Assembly: GCA_002238415.1 (NCBI GenBank)
Contig: MPMI01000021.1
Coordinates: forward strand, 1 to 64,000
Reading direction: 5' to 3'
Length of the DNA: 64,000 bases
DNA from: Desulfurellaceae bacterium bin18
GTDB taxonomy: Bacteria; Desulfobacterota; Binatia; Bin18
Of this stretch, positions 33,529 through 42,075 are shown piece by piece. Position 1 is the stretch's first letter; every line of letters starts with the position of its first letter. Under the pieces are notes generated by a model, which made no database searches, had not been told where the DNA came from, and worked only from the letters and a program-made list of their open reading frames with translations. The position numbers and the translations under genes were made by a program.

Positions 33529-34899
33529 CTATGGCACAAGGTCCTGCGGATCAAAAATACCGCGCAGATCGAGCAAGAACGTGTCGTTGTGAATCCGGCC
33601 CAGGATGGGTGGCTCGGCCTGCCGAAAACGCTGGGCGATTTTTTCGGCGGACAGTTCGCCATGCCGAACGGCAATGACCGTGCTGGGGAGTTCCTCCTCC
33701 GGCAGCGCCCCGCTGCCGATCTGGGCGGTTGCCTCCTCGACGCTCAGCGAGAAGGCACTGCCGAGCGCCTGCCGGATGAGCGGAACGGCCCGGGCCGCCA
33801 GGGCCGCCATGTCGTTCAGTGGTCGGGTCAGCCAACGCAGGGTGGGCAGGTCGTGCTGCAACTGGGGGGAACGACGGTACAGGCGCAGGGTCGCGCTCAG
33901 GGCCGCCAGCGTCAGCTTGTCAAGACGTAGCGCCCGTTTGAGCGGATTCTTCTTGATCTGGTTCACCCAGGCTTTGCGCCCCACAATGAGCCCGGCCTGC
34001 GGCCCGCCGAGGAGTTTATCTCCGCTAAAGGTGACCACGTCCGCGCCTTTGGCGACCCGCTCGGCCACGACCGGTTCCTTGGGCAGTCCGTACTGCGCCA
34101 AATCAATCAGCGCCCCGGCTCCCAAATCCTCCATGACCGGGACACCATGCTCTTTGCCTATGGCCACCAGTTCTTCCAGGCCAACCTCGGCGGTGAAACC
34201 CACGACCCGGTAATTACTGGTATGCACCTTGAGCAGAACACCCGTCCGGTCCGATATGGCGTTAGCATAATCGTGCGGATGGGTGCGGTTGGTCGTGCCG
34301 ACCTCGCGCAGTACCACGCCGCTCTTGCGCATGACCTCCGGGATGCGGAACGAGCCGCCGATCTCGATCAGCTCCCCGCGGGAAACAACCCCTTCCCGCC
34401 CCTCCGCCAGCGTGTTCAGCGCCAATAACACTGCGGCCGCATTATTATTCACCACGGTGGCCGCTTCCGCGCCGGTCAGGGCCGTCAGTTCGGCCTCGAC
34501 CAAATCGTCCCGGTCGCCGCGACCGGCCCGAGACACGTCATATTCGAGCGTCACGGGTGTGGACGCCGCCCGGACTATTTCGTCTACGGCCGCCTGGGCC
34601 AGCAGGGCGCGCCCCAGGTTGGTGTGCAGCACCGTACCGGTGGCATTGATGACCGAACGCAGCGGGGAGCGGTCCTCGCTGCGGAGTCGGGTGGTAATGC
34701 GCTCGACCAGGTCGGACTCGGCAAGCGGAGCGGTATGAGCGCCGGATAGAATGTCCCGGCGCAGCATCTCCAACATCTGACGAATAAGGTCGGTAATATA
34801 CGTTCGGTTGTAGCGTGCCAGGATGGGCTGCAGCGCTGGCGCTGCCAGCAGCTTTTCCACGGAGGGGAGCGCGCGCAGGAGGGGGTGAGGTTTTGTCAT
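33529..34899 (-). CDS. selA: L-seryl-tRNA(Sec) selenium transferase
   Basis: 456 aa; the ATG at 34899 follows GGGGGCGGG. A PLP-dependent enzyme that converts Ser-tRNA(Sec) to Sec-tRNA(Sec). Landmarks are SVINATGTVLHTNLGRALL, VNNNAAAVLLALNTLA, LREVGTTNRTH and the PLP lysine in VTFSGDKLLGGPQAGLIVG. Its position beside tRNA-Sec confirms selenocysteine use. selB and selD must lie elsewhere. Confidence 0.97.
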   Translation of the reverse strand: MTKPHPLLRALPSVEKLLAAPALQPILARYNRTYITDLIRQMLEMLRRDILSGAHTAPLAESDLVERITTRLRSEDRSPLRSVINATGTVLHTNLGRALLAQAAVDEIVRAASTPVTLEYDVSRAGRGDRDDLVEAELTALTGAEAATVVNNNAAAVLLALNTLAEGREGVVSRGELIEIGGSFRIPEVMRKSGVVLREVGTTNRTHPHDYANAISDRTGVLLKVHTSNYRVVGFTAEVGLEELVAIGKEHGVPVMEDLGAGALIDLAQYGLPKEPVVAERVAKGADVVTFSGDKLLGGPQAGLIVGRKAWVNQIKKNPLKRALRLDKLTLAALSATLRLYRRSPQLQHDLPTLRWLTRPLNDMAALAARAVPLIRQALGSAFSLSVEEATAQIGSGALPEEELPSTVIAVRHGELSAEKIAQRFRQAEPPILGRIHNDTFLLDLRGIFDPQDLVP

Positions 34900-35040
34900 A
34901 CCCGCCCCCAGCTCCAAGAAAAAACGGGTTCTTCATTGATTCCAAATCGGTTGAACACGTCTCTTCTTTGTCACATGGCCTTCCCCCTTGCAACTGCGAA
35001 AGCCGAACTGCTAGCCTCGCATCTTTAAGGGAGGGGGACT

Positions 35041-36141
35041 ATGGCAAGCGTTGCGGACCACTATCACCAGACGACAACCCGCCAAGCCGAACAGATTCTG
35101 GAGTTCCTGCGGACCTTTGAGGCACTCCAGGAGCAGATTCACCTGGCAAAAATCCCCCAGCACCAGGCCGAACTCGTCGAACAGGTGGGCGACCTGTTCA
35201 CTGACCTCAACGCACAGAACGAAGACCTGGAAGTCCCCCCGGAACGGGCCGCCTTCCATAAAACATGGCTGGAGGCACTCGAACAGCTTGAGGACGCCTA
35301 TACGTCCTTTCGCACCGGGTCGGCGCATAATTTCATTGTCGCCTATATGCAGAGCCGGCGGGCGTTTTCGCTGGGCAAATATCTGTTGTACGGCCTGCGC
35401 GCCGAGTTGCCGCCCATTCAGCCGTACTGGTTTTTGCCGGATGATTTCTCCCGTCGGACCGAACTTGAAACATCCGCCCCGGACAACACTACCCAGACCG
35501 GTGTGATGCATCGCAAGCAGACCAATAAGCACGCCGAGTATTCCTTATACGTTCCCGAAAACTACGATCCCACCAAACGCTGGCCCCTGGTGATTACGCT
35601 CCACGGCGGCCATGGGCGCGGCGATGACTATCTGCTGACCTGGCTCAGGACGGCCAAGAGTCGCGGCTTTATCCTGCTCTCACCGAAATCTTTGGGCCAG
35701 ACCTGGTCGATTCAGCAGCCCGGACTCGATGTGCGCTCCATCCTGTCCATGCTGGAAACGGTCATGGATGAATATACGGTGAACACGAGCCGCATTCTGG
35801 TCAGCGGTCTGTCTGACGGCGGGACGTTTTCGTACGCACTCGGCATCAGTTGCTCCAAGCTGTTTGCCGGCATTGCTCCCATTGCCGGGGTCCTGCCGCC
35901 CTGGCTCGACTATAAACAGGCAACCGCCCTGCCGATCTTTATTGTTCACGGCGCAAAAGATTTTATTTTCCCGGTCTCCTCGGCACGCATGGCCCGCGAA
36001 TTTTTAGAAGGCCAAGACTTTGCCCACGTCCGCTATACCGAGCTGCCCGACTGGGGACACGCCTATACGTATTCCATCAACGAAACTCTGGTCCTGCCCT
36101 GGTTTGAACAACTCCCGGACCGGCTGCACACGGCGGATTAA
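35041..36141 (+). CDS. Alpha/beta hydrolase with N-terminal helical domain
   Basis: 366 aa; the ATG is preceded by AAGGGAGGGGG. Residues 1-150 are helical with coiled-coil potential. Residues ~165-360 form an esterase/PHB-depolymerase-like fold: KRWPLVITLHGGHGRGDD, nucleophile elbow GLSDGG, FIVHGAKDFIFPV for the acid, and DWGHAYT for the catalytic His. The substrate is unknown. It precedes glmU by 71 bp. Confidence 0.82.
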   Translation: MASVADHYHQTTTRQAEQILEFLRTFEALQEQIHLAKIPQHQAELVEQVGDLFTDLNAQNEDLEVPPERAAFHKTWLEALEQLEDAYTSFRTGSAHNFIVAYMQSRRAFSLGKYLLYGLRAELPPIQPYWFLPDDFSRRTELETSAPDNTTQTGVMHRKQTNKHAEYSLYVPENYDPTKRWPLVITLHGGHGRGDDYLLTWLRTAKSRGFILLSPKSLGQTWSIQQPGLDVRSILSMLETVMDEYTVNTSRILVSGLSDGGTFSYALGISCSKLFAGIAPIAGVLPPWLDYKQATALPIFIVHGAKDFIFPVSSARMAREFLEGQDFAHVRYTELPDWGHAYTYSINETLVLPWFEQLPDRLHTAD

Positions 36142-36212
36142 GAAGGCCGCGGGTTGGATTGTGGAAACGGACGGTCGTATGCAGAGGCCTCTTTCGGATT
36201 GGACGGGCTGAC

Positions 36213-37628
36213 GTGACTGTACCGGACCGACACCAGGCACAACCCCTGGGCGTTATCATTCTGGCTGCGGGCAAGGGGACGCGCATGCGTTCCGAGCGGG
36301 CCAAGGTGCTGCATCATCTTGCCGGGAAACCGCTCCTGACGCGGGTCGTTCAGACCTGCCACCGTCTCCACCCCAGCCGCCTGGTTGTCGTGGTTGGTCA
36401 TCAGGCCGCCGCGGTTCAAGAGGCGTGTCGGGAAGACGGGGTGGTCTTTGCGCTTCAAAAAGAACAGCGCGGCACCGGGGACGCGGTCCGCGCGGCCACA
36501 CAGCAGTTTGCCGGCTTTCGGGGGGATATGCTGATTGTCTCCGGCGACGTGCCCCTGCTCACGTCCCGGACGCTGGCGCGCTTTGTCGCGGATCACCGCG
36601 CGCACGGGGCGACGCTGTCGGTCCTGACCGCCCAGCGCGCCGACCCCGCTCAGTACGGGCGTGTCATTCGCCACGCCAACGGCCAGGTGGTCCGCATCGT
36701 GGAGGCGCGTGACGCCTCGGCCCAGGAGCGCAGCGTCCGGGAAATCAACACCGGGATATACTGCGTTGCGGCCGACTTTCTCTTTTCCGCGCTCGACCGC
36801 CTCCAACCCACCAATGCCCAGGGCGAATACTATCTGACCGACATCGTGGCCGCAGCCGTCCGGGCCGGACTCCCGACCCGGGCCGTGCTCACACCCGACT
36901 GTCACGAAGTCGAAGGGGTGAATTCTCGACAGGAGCTCGCTCGTATGGAAACAACACGCCAGGAACAACTCCGCCGCCAGTGGATGGACGCCGGTGTCAG
37001 CTTTGAGGACGCGCAGACGGTCTATCTGAGTGAGGAGGCGACCATCGGACCGGACACGGTCATTGGGCCGAACACTCATATCAAGGGTAAGACCGTCATC
37101 GGCTCGAACTGCCGGATCGACGGCAACACTTATATTGAGAACTGTACCATCGGCGATAATGTCCGCATCTATTTCTCGGTTGTGCTGAGTGACAGCCGGC
37201 TCGGCGACAACTCTTCGGCCGGGCCGTTTTCACATATGCGGGGCGGGGCCGTTCTGGCTCCCCACGCCGAGATCGGCAATTTCGTTGAGATCAAAAAATC
37301 CACCATCGGCGAGCGTACCAAGGCCAAACACCTGGCCTATATCGGCGACGCGGAAATCGGGCGCGAGGCCAATATCGGCGCGGGCACGATTACCTGCAAC
37401 TACGACGGCTTCCGCAAGCACAAGACCAGGATCGGAGACCGCGTCCAGGTCGGCTCGGACACGACCCTGGTTGCCCCGCTGACGGTCAACGACGACGCGT
37501 ATATTGCCACCGCAACCACAGTCCGGCAGGATGTGCCCGCGGGCGCTCTGGTCTTTAATCCGCGTCAGGAAGAAATACGCGAAGGCTGGACCGCGGCCAA
37601 ACGTCTCAAAGAGAAGAAGGTTGGTTGA
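36213..37628 (+). CDS. glmU: Bifunctional GlcNAc-1-P uridylyltransferase/acetyltransferase
   Basis: About 471 aa from a GTG at 36213; a TTG at 36159 is also possible. The N-terminal uridylyltransferase shows LGVIILAAGKGTRMRSERAK and EQRGTGDAV. The C-terminal left-handed beta helix (hexapeptides IGPNTHIKGKTVIG, NIGAGTITCNYDG) is the acetyltransferase. It makes UDP-GlcNAc for peptidoglycan and LPS. It pairs with glmS downstream; a four-helix-bundle gene and arrays C and D lie between them. Confidence 0.96.
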   Translation: MTVPDRHQAQPLGVIILAAGKGTRMRSERAKVLHHLAGKPLLTRVVQTCHRLHPSRLVVVVGHQAAAVQEACREDGVVFALQKEQRGTGDAVRAATQQFAGFRGDMLIVSGDVPLLTSRTLARFVADHRAHGATLSVLTAQRADPAQYGRVIRHANGQVVRIVEARDASAQERSVREINTGIYCVAADFLFSALDRLQPTNAQGEYYLTDIVAAAVRAGLPTRAVLTPDCHEVEGVNSRQELARMETTRQEQLRRQWMDAGVSFEDAQTVYLSEEATIGPDTVIGPNTHIKGKTVIGSNCRIDGNTYIENCTIGDNVRIYFSVVLSDSRLGDNSSAGPFSHMRGGAVLAPHAEIGNFVEIKKSTIGERTKAKHLAYIGDAEIGREANIGAGTITCNYDGFRKHKTRIGDRVQVGSDTTLVAPLTVNDDAYIATATTVRQDVPAGALVFNPRQEEIREGWTAAKRLKEKKVG

Positions 37629-37746
37629 GTCGGTTGGGTCGGTTGGGTCGTTGGGTCGTTGGGTCGTTGGGTCGTTGGGTCGTTGGGTCGTTGGGTCGTT
37701 GGGTCATTGGGTCATTGGGTCATTGGGTCTATTGGGTCTATTGGGG
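37624..37746. repeat. TTGGGTC-type array C
   Basis: About 14 near-identical units: GGTTGGGTC twice, GTTGGGTC seven times, ATTGGGTC three times, then TATTGGG(T/G)C. It begins in the glmU stop region and ends 5 bp before the next ATG. The very low unit divergence suggests recent slippage. Confidence 0.95.
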
Positions 37747-37751
37747 CGGTT

Positions 37752-38222
37752 ATGAAAGTGGAGCGATTTGAGGACTTGGAGGCGTGGAAGGCGGCGCGGG
37801 TCTTGGTGTCCCAGGTCTATGATATGACCAGGCAAGCGCAGGACACAGGGAGGGACTACCGTTTCCGCGACCAAATTACCGCTGCGGCAGTGTCCGTTAT
37901 GTCGAATATCGCTGAGGGCTTTTCGCGGAGAACTGATAGGGAATTTGCCCAGTTTCTCTTTATCAGTAAAGGCTCCTGCGCCGAGGTACAAAGCCTCCTC
38001 TACGTTGCTCTTGACCAGAACTATACAAACAAGATCAGCTTTCAAAAAATTTACGCTCAAGCAGAGTCCGTGGCGCGGTTGACGAGCGGCCTCATCACCT
38101 ACCTCCTTCGGGGTAACACCGGGCGGTCGAAAAGCCCCAAAAGTTCCGTAGAGACGAGAGGCCAGGGCATAACCCCAGCCTCCCCAACCCAACCGACTCA
38201 ACCGACCCCAAGGACTCCATAG
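37752..38222 (+). CDS. Four-helix-bundle protein (S23/IVP family)
   Basis: 156 aa. RFEDLEAWKAARVLVSQVYD, FRDQITAAAVSVMSNIAEGF, SRRTDREFAQFLFISKGSC and EVQSLLYVALDQ are the signature of the 23S rRNA-intervening-sequence four-helix-bundle family. No rRNA gene is nearby. Arrays C and D, complementary to each other, flank it on both sides, and the last residues (PTQPTQPTPRTP) are encoded by array D. It may have arrived as a repeat-borne cassette between glmU and glmS. Confidence 0.9.
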   Translation: MKVERFEDLEAWKAARVLVSQVYDMTRQAQDTGRDYRFRDQITAAAVSVMSNIAEGFSRRTDREFAQFLFISKGSCAEVQSLLYVALDQNYTNKISFQKIYAQAESVARLTSGLITYLLRGNTGRSKSPKSSVETRGQGITPASPTQPTQPTPRTP

Positions 38223-38300
38223 ACTCCCCGACCCAAAGGACTCCATAGACTCAACCGACCCCAAGGACTCAACCGACTCAACCGACCCCAAGGACTCAAC
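38185..38300. repeat. TTGGGTC-type array D (complement orientation)
   Basis: Units CCGACTCAA, CCGACCCCAA and GGACTC(C/A)A, complementary to array C, repeat up to 1 bp before the glmS ATG. glmS therefore has no normal Shine-Dalgarno site beyond repeat bases such as AAGGA at 38290-38294. Confidence 0.9.
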
Positions 38301-38301
38301 C

Positions 38302-40131
38302 ATGTGCGGCATTATGGGCTATGTTGGGCACCGCGAGGCAGCCCCGCTCCTCTTCCAGGGGCTCAAGCGGCTTGAGTACCGCGGCTACGACTCCGCGGGG
38401 ATCGCCGCATTCACAAACGGCCATATTGCCATCCGGCGGACGGTCGGCAAGCTCGCCAATCTTGACCAGCTCTTGCAGGCCGAACCCCTGCCCGGCTCGG
38501 TTGGTATCGGCCACACCCGCTGGGCGACCCACGGGCCGCCATCCGAGGAGAACGCCCACCCGCACCGCGCCGGCGATGTGGTGGTCATCCACAACGGCAT
38601 TATCGAGAACTATCTTGAGCTGCGCCACGAGCTCATGGATAAAGGGCGGACGTTCAGTTCCGAGACGGATACCGAAGTCATTGCCCACCTGATCGACCAA
38701 TATCTGCAAGAGGGCCGCTCCTTCGCGGAGGCGACCCAGGCCGCCCTGCGGCATCTTTCCGGTTCGTTCGCCCTGGTTGCCCTGAGCGAGCGAGACCCTG
38801 GGACGCTCCTGACGGCCAAAAACGCCACGCCCATTGTGATCGGGCTCGGAGAAGAAGAAAGCTTTGTGGCCTCCGATATTCCCGCCCTGCTCGATTACAC
38901 CCGCCGGGTGCTCTTCCTGGATGACGGCGAGATGGCCGAGGTGAGTCGTCGGGGTGTCTCGATCTCGGATTTCTCCGGCCGGCCGATTGAGCGCCAGCCG
39001 CGCCACATTACCTGGGATCCGATCACGGCCCAGAAGAGCGGCTATAAGCATTTTCTGCTGAAAGAAATCCATGAACAGCCCCAGGCCATTATCGATACCA
39101 TGCGCAGCCGCATCCTTGAGGAATCCGGCGAGATTGCACTGGGCGAGCTCACGGACCGGCTGCCCGTACTCGATACGGTCAAGCGCGCGACCCTGGTTGC
39201 GTGCGGTACGGCCTGGCACGCCTGTCTGGTGGGCAAATTCCTTTTGGAGGAACTGGCCGGACTGCCGACCGAGGTCGATTACGGCAGTGAATTCCGTTAT
39301 CGCCCTACACGGCTCGATACCGACAGCCTGGTTCTGGCGGTTTCTCAGTCCGGCGAGACCGCGGATACGCTGGCTGCGCTCGCAGGGGGCAGAGACAAGG
39401 GTGCCAGTACGCTGGCCATCTGTAATGTGGTCGATTCGTCCATTGCGCGCAAATCCGACATGGTGGTCTATACCCATGCCGGACCCGAGATCAGCGTGGC
39501 CTCAACCAAGGCGTTCACGACGCAGTTGACCGCCCTCTATCTTCTGGCGGTGCATCTGGGGCAACGCCGCGGCGTCCTCGACCGCGCCCACAGCCGGAAA
39601 CTCATCGAGGACATTGTCACCCTACCCGCCTTGGTCCGAGCGATACTGAAAAAGACCAAAGCGATTGAAAAGATCGCCAAGAAATATGGTCATGCCAGCG
39701 ACTTTTTGTATCTCGGACGGGGCATCAACTATCCCATCGCGCTTGAGGGCGCGCTCAAGCTCAAGGAACTGTCCTATATTCATGCCGAGGGCTATCCGGC
39801 CGGGGAGATGAAACACGGTCCGATTGCCCTGATCGACGAGCAGATGCCCGTTGTCGTACTCCTGCCCAAAGACCCCGTGTACGAGAAAACGCTCAGCAAT
39901 ATGAAAGAGGTCGAGGCGCGCGGCGGCCGCATTATCGCCCTGACCGATGCTCCATCGCCCGAACTCGAAGAGATCGCCTGGGAGATTATCCAGGTTCCGA
40001 CCACCAACCACCTGGTCATGCCGATTCTGCTCAGCATTCCGCTCCAACTCCTGGCCTATCACGTGGCCGTGTATCGCGGGACCGATGTAGACCAGCCGCG
40101 CAACTTGGCCAAGAGCGTGACGGTGGAGTAG
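38302..40131 (+). CDS. glmS: Glutamine-fructose-6-phosphate aminotransferase
   Basis: 609 aa. Cys2 of MCGIMGYVG is the glutaminase nucleophile, followed by LKRLEYRGYDSAGIA. The SIS isomerase half shows ACGTAWHACLVGKFLLEELA, SQSGETADTLAAL, STKAFTTQL and the end DQPRNLAKSVTVE. It makes glucosamine-6-phosphate for UDP-GlcNAc synthesis. Its leader is array D; I see no glmS ribozyme. Confidence 0.97.
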   Translation: MCGIMGYVGHREAAPLLFQGLKRLEYRGYDSAGIAAFTNGHIAIRRTVGKLANLDQLLQAEPLPGSVGIGHTRWATHGPPSEENAHPHRAGDVVVIHNGIIENYLELRHELMDKGRTFSSETDTEVIAHLIDQYLQEGRSFAEATQAALRHLSGSFALVALSERDPGTLLTAKNATPIVIGLGEEESFVASDIPALLDYTRRVLFLDDGEMAEVSRRGVSISDFSGRPIERQPRHITWDPITAQKSGYKHFLLKEIHEQPQAIIDTMRSRILEESGEIALGELTDRLPVLDTVKRATLVACGTAWHACLVGKFLLEELAGLPTEVDYGSEFRYRPTRLDTDSLVLAVSQSGETADTLAALAGGRDKGASTLAICNVVDSSIARKSDMVVYTHAGPEISVASTKAFTTQLTALYLLAVHLGQRRGVLDRAHSRKLIEDIVTLPALVRAILKKTKAIEKIAKKYGHASDFLYLGRGINYPIALEGALKLKELSYIHAEGYPAGEMKHGPIALIDEQMPVVVLLPKDPVYEKTLSNMKEVEARGGRIIALTDAPSPELEEIAWEIIQVPTTNHLVMPILLSIPLQLLAYHVAVYRGTDVDQPRNLAKSVTVE

Positions 40132-40154
40132 GACCTAACCCAAAGGAGGGCCCC

Positions 40155-40385
40155 ATGACAACAGACCGCATTGAGATTAATCCGGCAGTGATGCTAGGGA
40201 AGCCCGTGGTCCGTGGTACTCGTATTCCAGTTGAAGTGATTCTCCGAAAGCTAGGTGAAGGAGCGACAGAAGCAGATTTATTAGAGGCATACCCGCGTCT
40301 CGTCCGGGAAGATATCCAATCTGCCTTGTCTTATGCTGCTGACTCTCTTGCTCATGAAACTATCGTTCTGCATTCGGGGAAATGA
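40155..40385 (+). CDS. DUF433-family antitoxin
   Basis: 76 aa, ATG preceded by AAAGGAGG. RIEINPAVMLGKPVVRGTRI, then EADLLEAYPRLVREDIQSAL is the DUF433 winged-helix antitoxin. Its stop overlaps the next gene start (ATGA), a standard DUF433-DUF5615 pair. Confidence 0.9.
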   Translation: MTTDRIEINPAVMLGKPVVRGTRIPVEVILRKLGEGATEADLLEAYPRLVREDIQSALSYAADSLAHETIVLHSGK

Positions 40386-40765
40386 CTTCATCTATACGAT
40401 TTCTCGCGGATGAGAGTTGTGATTTTTCCGTTGTCCGCGCCCTCCGCGCGGATAACTACGACGTTCTTGCCGTGAGTGAATTCACTCGGCGTTCGGACGA
40501 CCGTGAACTTATTGAGCAGGCTGCTCAGGAGAAACGTATACTCCTCACAGAAGACAAGGATTTCGGACAGTTAGTCTTTGCTAGTCATATTGATTCGGCG
40601 GGCGTCATTTTAATCCGTTTCCCTGGTAACGCTCGGCGGACTTTAACCGAGACGGTCGTAAAGTGTGTCCAAGAACAGGGCGAGAAACTTCTTGGGGCTT
40701 TTGTTGTTCTTCAACCAGGGTACGCACGAATTAGCCGGACTTCTTATGCGCAGGAAGATGATTGA
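40382..40765 (+). CDS. DUF5615 PIN-like toxin
   Basis: 127 aa. IRFLADESCDFSVVRALRA, RSDDRELIEQAAQEKRILLT and EDKDFGQLVF contain the acidic residues of a PIN-like nuclease (D9, E10, D58-D60 region). It is likely a ribonuclease toxin neutralised by the DUF433 partner just upstream. Confidence 0.9.
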   Translation: MTSSIRFLADESCDFSVVRALRADNYDVLAVSEFTRRSDDRELIEQAAQEKRILLTEDKDFGQLVFASHIDSAGVILIRFPGNARRTLTETVVKCVQEQGEKLLGAFVVLQPGYARISRTSYAQEDD

Positions 40766-40826
40766 CCTTTAAAGATTTTGAGAAAACAGACTCATACGCG
40801 ATTATTAAGACCCGAAGGAAGAGCCC

Positions 40827-41048
40827 ATGAAGTGCACCGTCTGTGGCGCTGGCATGAGTCCGACGACTACCGACTTACCATTCAAACTCTCCGAGGAACG
40901 CATTGTCATCCTCAAGCAACTGCCGGTCTTGCAATGCACCTCCTGCCGCGAGTATCTCATTGAAGATGCCGTCATGGCGCGGATTGAGGCGCTGCTCGGG
41001 CGTGCCGACAGTAGCGCAGAATTAGAGGTGCTTCGCTATGCGGCTTGA
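40827..41048 (+). CDS. YgiT/MqsA-type zinc-finger protein
   Basis: 73 aa. KCTVCGAG near the start and QCTSCREYLIED around residue 48 give a two-CxxC zinc finger of the YgiT/MqsA N-terminal type. The usual upstream toxin (DUF4258 or MqsR) is not seen, so it appears to be an orphan antitoxin. Confidence 0.82.
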   Translation: MKCTVCGAGMSPTTTDLPFKLSEERIVILKQLPVLQCTSCREYLIEDAVMARIEALLGRADSSAELEVLRYAA

Positions 41049-41134
41049 GTGCTGCGGACCACCGCCTTTGTCCTATCACCCGACTCCCTTCCAGCCGGCC
41101 CGTCTCCAGGGGAAAGGATGATTGAGAGGAACGC

Positions 41135-41527
41135 ATGATCTCCGGCGTGAAACAGTTACTCGAAGACTTGGCGCGCACACCCGCCCTTGTCTGTACAGTC
41201 GGGCGTGACGGGGTTGTCAGTGAACTTTTTCTGGACGAGGAGGTCCGAAAGGTCGAGTTTGCCGACCCGTGGGCCACGGTCGAGTATAGCGGCTGGCATA
41301 TCCACGCCAACCTCGACACTATTACGAAGGTACGCTTTGCCGAAGCGCCGAGTCACGGCGATTCGACCAGCGTGTTTGTCAGCCTTGATGACGCAGAGGG
41401 GAATGCCGTCTTACGCTTTTATTTTCCGCACGCCAGCCAGACCCACCGGACGTATACCGCCCAGGAACTCACCCTGTTTGAGACGTTCAAGGCGCGCTAC
41501 GAGCAGACGTTCGGCCAGGAGGATTAG
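41135..41527 (+). CDS. HutX/ChuX-like haem-utilisation-fold protein
   Basis: 130 aa. SGWHIHANLDTITKVRFAE, then FVSLDDAEGNAVLRFYFPHA and LTLFETFKARYE resemble the haem-carrier HutX/ChuX/HugX fold, including the WHIH segment. Length fits the single-domain members. No haem transporter is encoded nearby, so the role is uncertain. Confidence 0.6.
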   Translation: MISGVKQLLEDLARTPALVCTVGRDGVVSELFLDEEVRKVEFADPWATVEYSGWHIHANLDTITKVRFAEAPSHGDSTSVFVSLDDAEGNAVLRFYFPHASQTHRTYTAQELTLFETFKARYEQTFGQED

Positions 41528-41614
41528 CCCTGTGGGTGGCCAACCCCCAGTCCCGAACCCCTATCCCCTCGGGCGTGCCTTGTCATCAGTAGACTTCAGA
41601 GCTAGCCTTCAGAC

Positions 41615-41815
41615 ATGGACTCTCTTCAAGATATCCAGACGGCCGTGAGCCAATTGTCGGCCAAACAACTCTCCGCATTCCGCGCCTGGTTTGCGGAGTT
41701 CGATGCCGAACTATGGGACCGTGAGTTTGAGCGGGATGTCGCCGCCGGGCGACTTGACGCGTTAGCGGAGGAGGCGTTGCAGGCCCTGCGCGAGGGCCAG
41801 TGTACCGACCTGTGA
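41615..41815 (+). CDS. Small antitoxin of a ParE/RelE-type pair
   Basis: 66 aa. QTAVSQLSAKQLSAFRAWF, then FERDVAAGRLDALAEEALQA is a short helical antitoxin of the kind that precedes RelE/ParE toxins. Its TGA overlaps the toxin GTG (GTGA at 41812-41815). Confidence 0.75.
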   Translation: MDSLQDIQTAVSQLSAKQLSAFRAWFAEFDAELWDREFERDVAAGRLDALAEEALQALREGQCTDL

Positions 41816-42075
41816 AACATCGCGTCACCCGCAGGTTCCGGTCGCTCTACAACGGACTCCCAGCCGAGACGCGGAAGCTGGCCGATGAAAACTTCCGGCT
41901 CCTCCGGCAGGGCCCCTCCCACTCATCGCTGCACTTCAAGAAGGTCGGCCGATTCTGGTCCGCCCGGGTGGGCATCCGTCACCGCGTCCGCGCCGTGGAA
42001 GACGGCTCTGACATTGTGTGGTTCTGGATCGGACGCCACGACGAATATCGACAACTGATCGACCGGGGTCGGTGA
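41812..42075 (+). CDS. RelE/ParE-superfamily toxin
   Basis: 87 aa from the GTG at 41812; 12 bp earlier another GTG is possible. RRFRSLYNGLPAETRKLADE, then FWSARVGIRHRVRAVEDG and WFWIGRHDEYRQLI match the RelE fold with its C-terminal basic strand and HDEY end. Its stop directly abuts the stop of the convergent flavoenzyme gene. Confidence 0.8.
   Translation: MKHRVTRRFRSLYNGLPAETRKLADENFRLLRQGPSHSSLHFKKVGRFWSARVGIRHRVRAVEDGSDIVWFWIGRHDEYRQLIDRGR

Noticed and set aside
37624..38300. Possible CRISPR array
   Set aside because: Units are 8-9 bp without unique spacers and no cas genes are present; it is a tandem repeat.
38223..38301. glmS ribozyme or riboswitch in the glmS leader
   Set aside because: The leader is entirely repeat array D and lacks a ribozyme core.
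38296..39477. 393-codon open frame opposite glmS
   Set aside because: Antisense shadow of a clearly recognisable gene.
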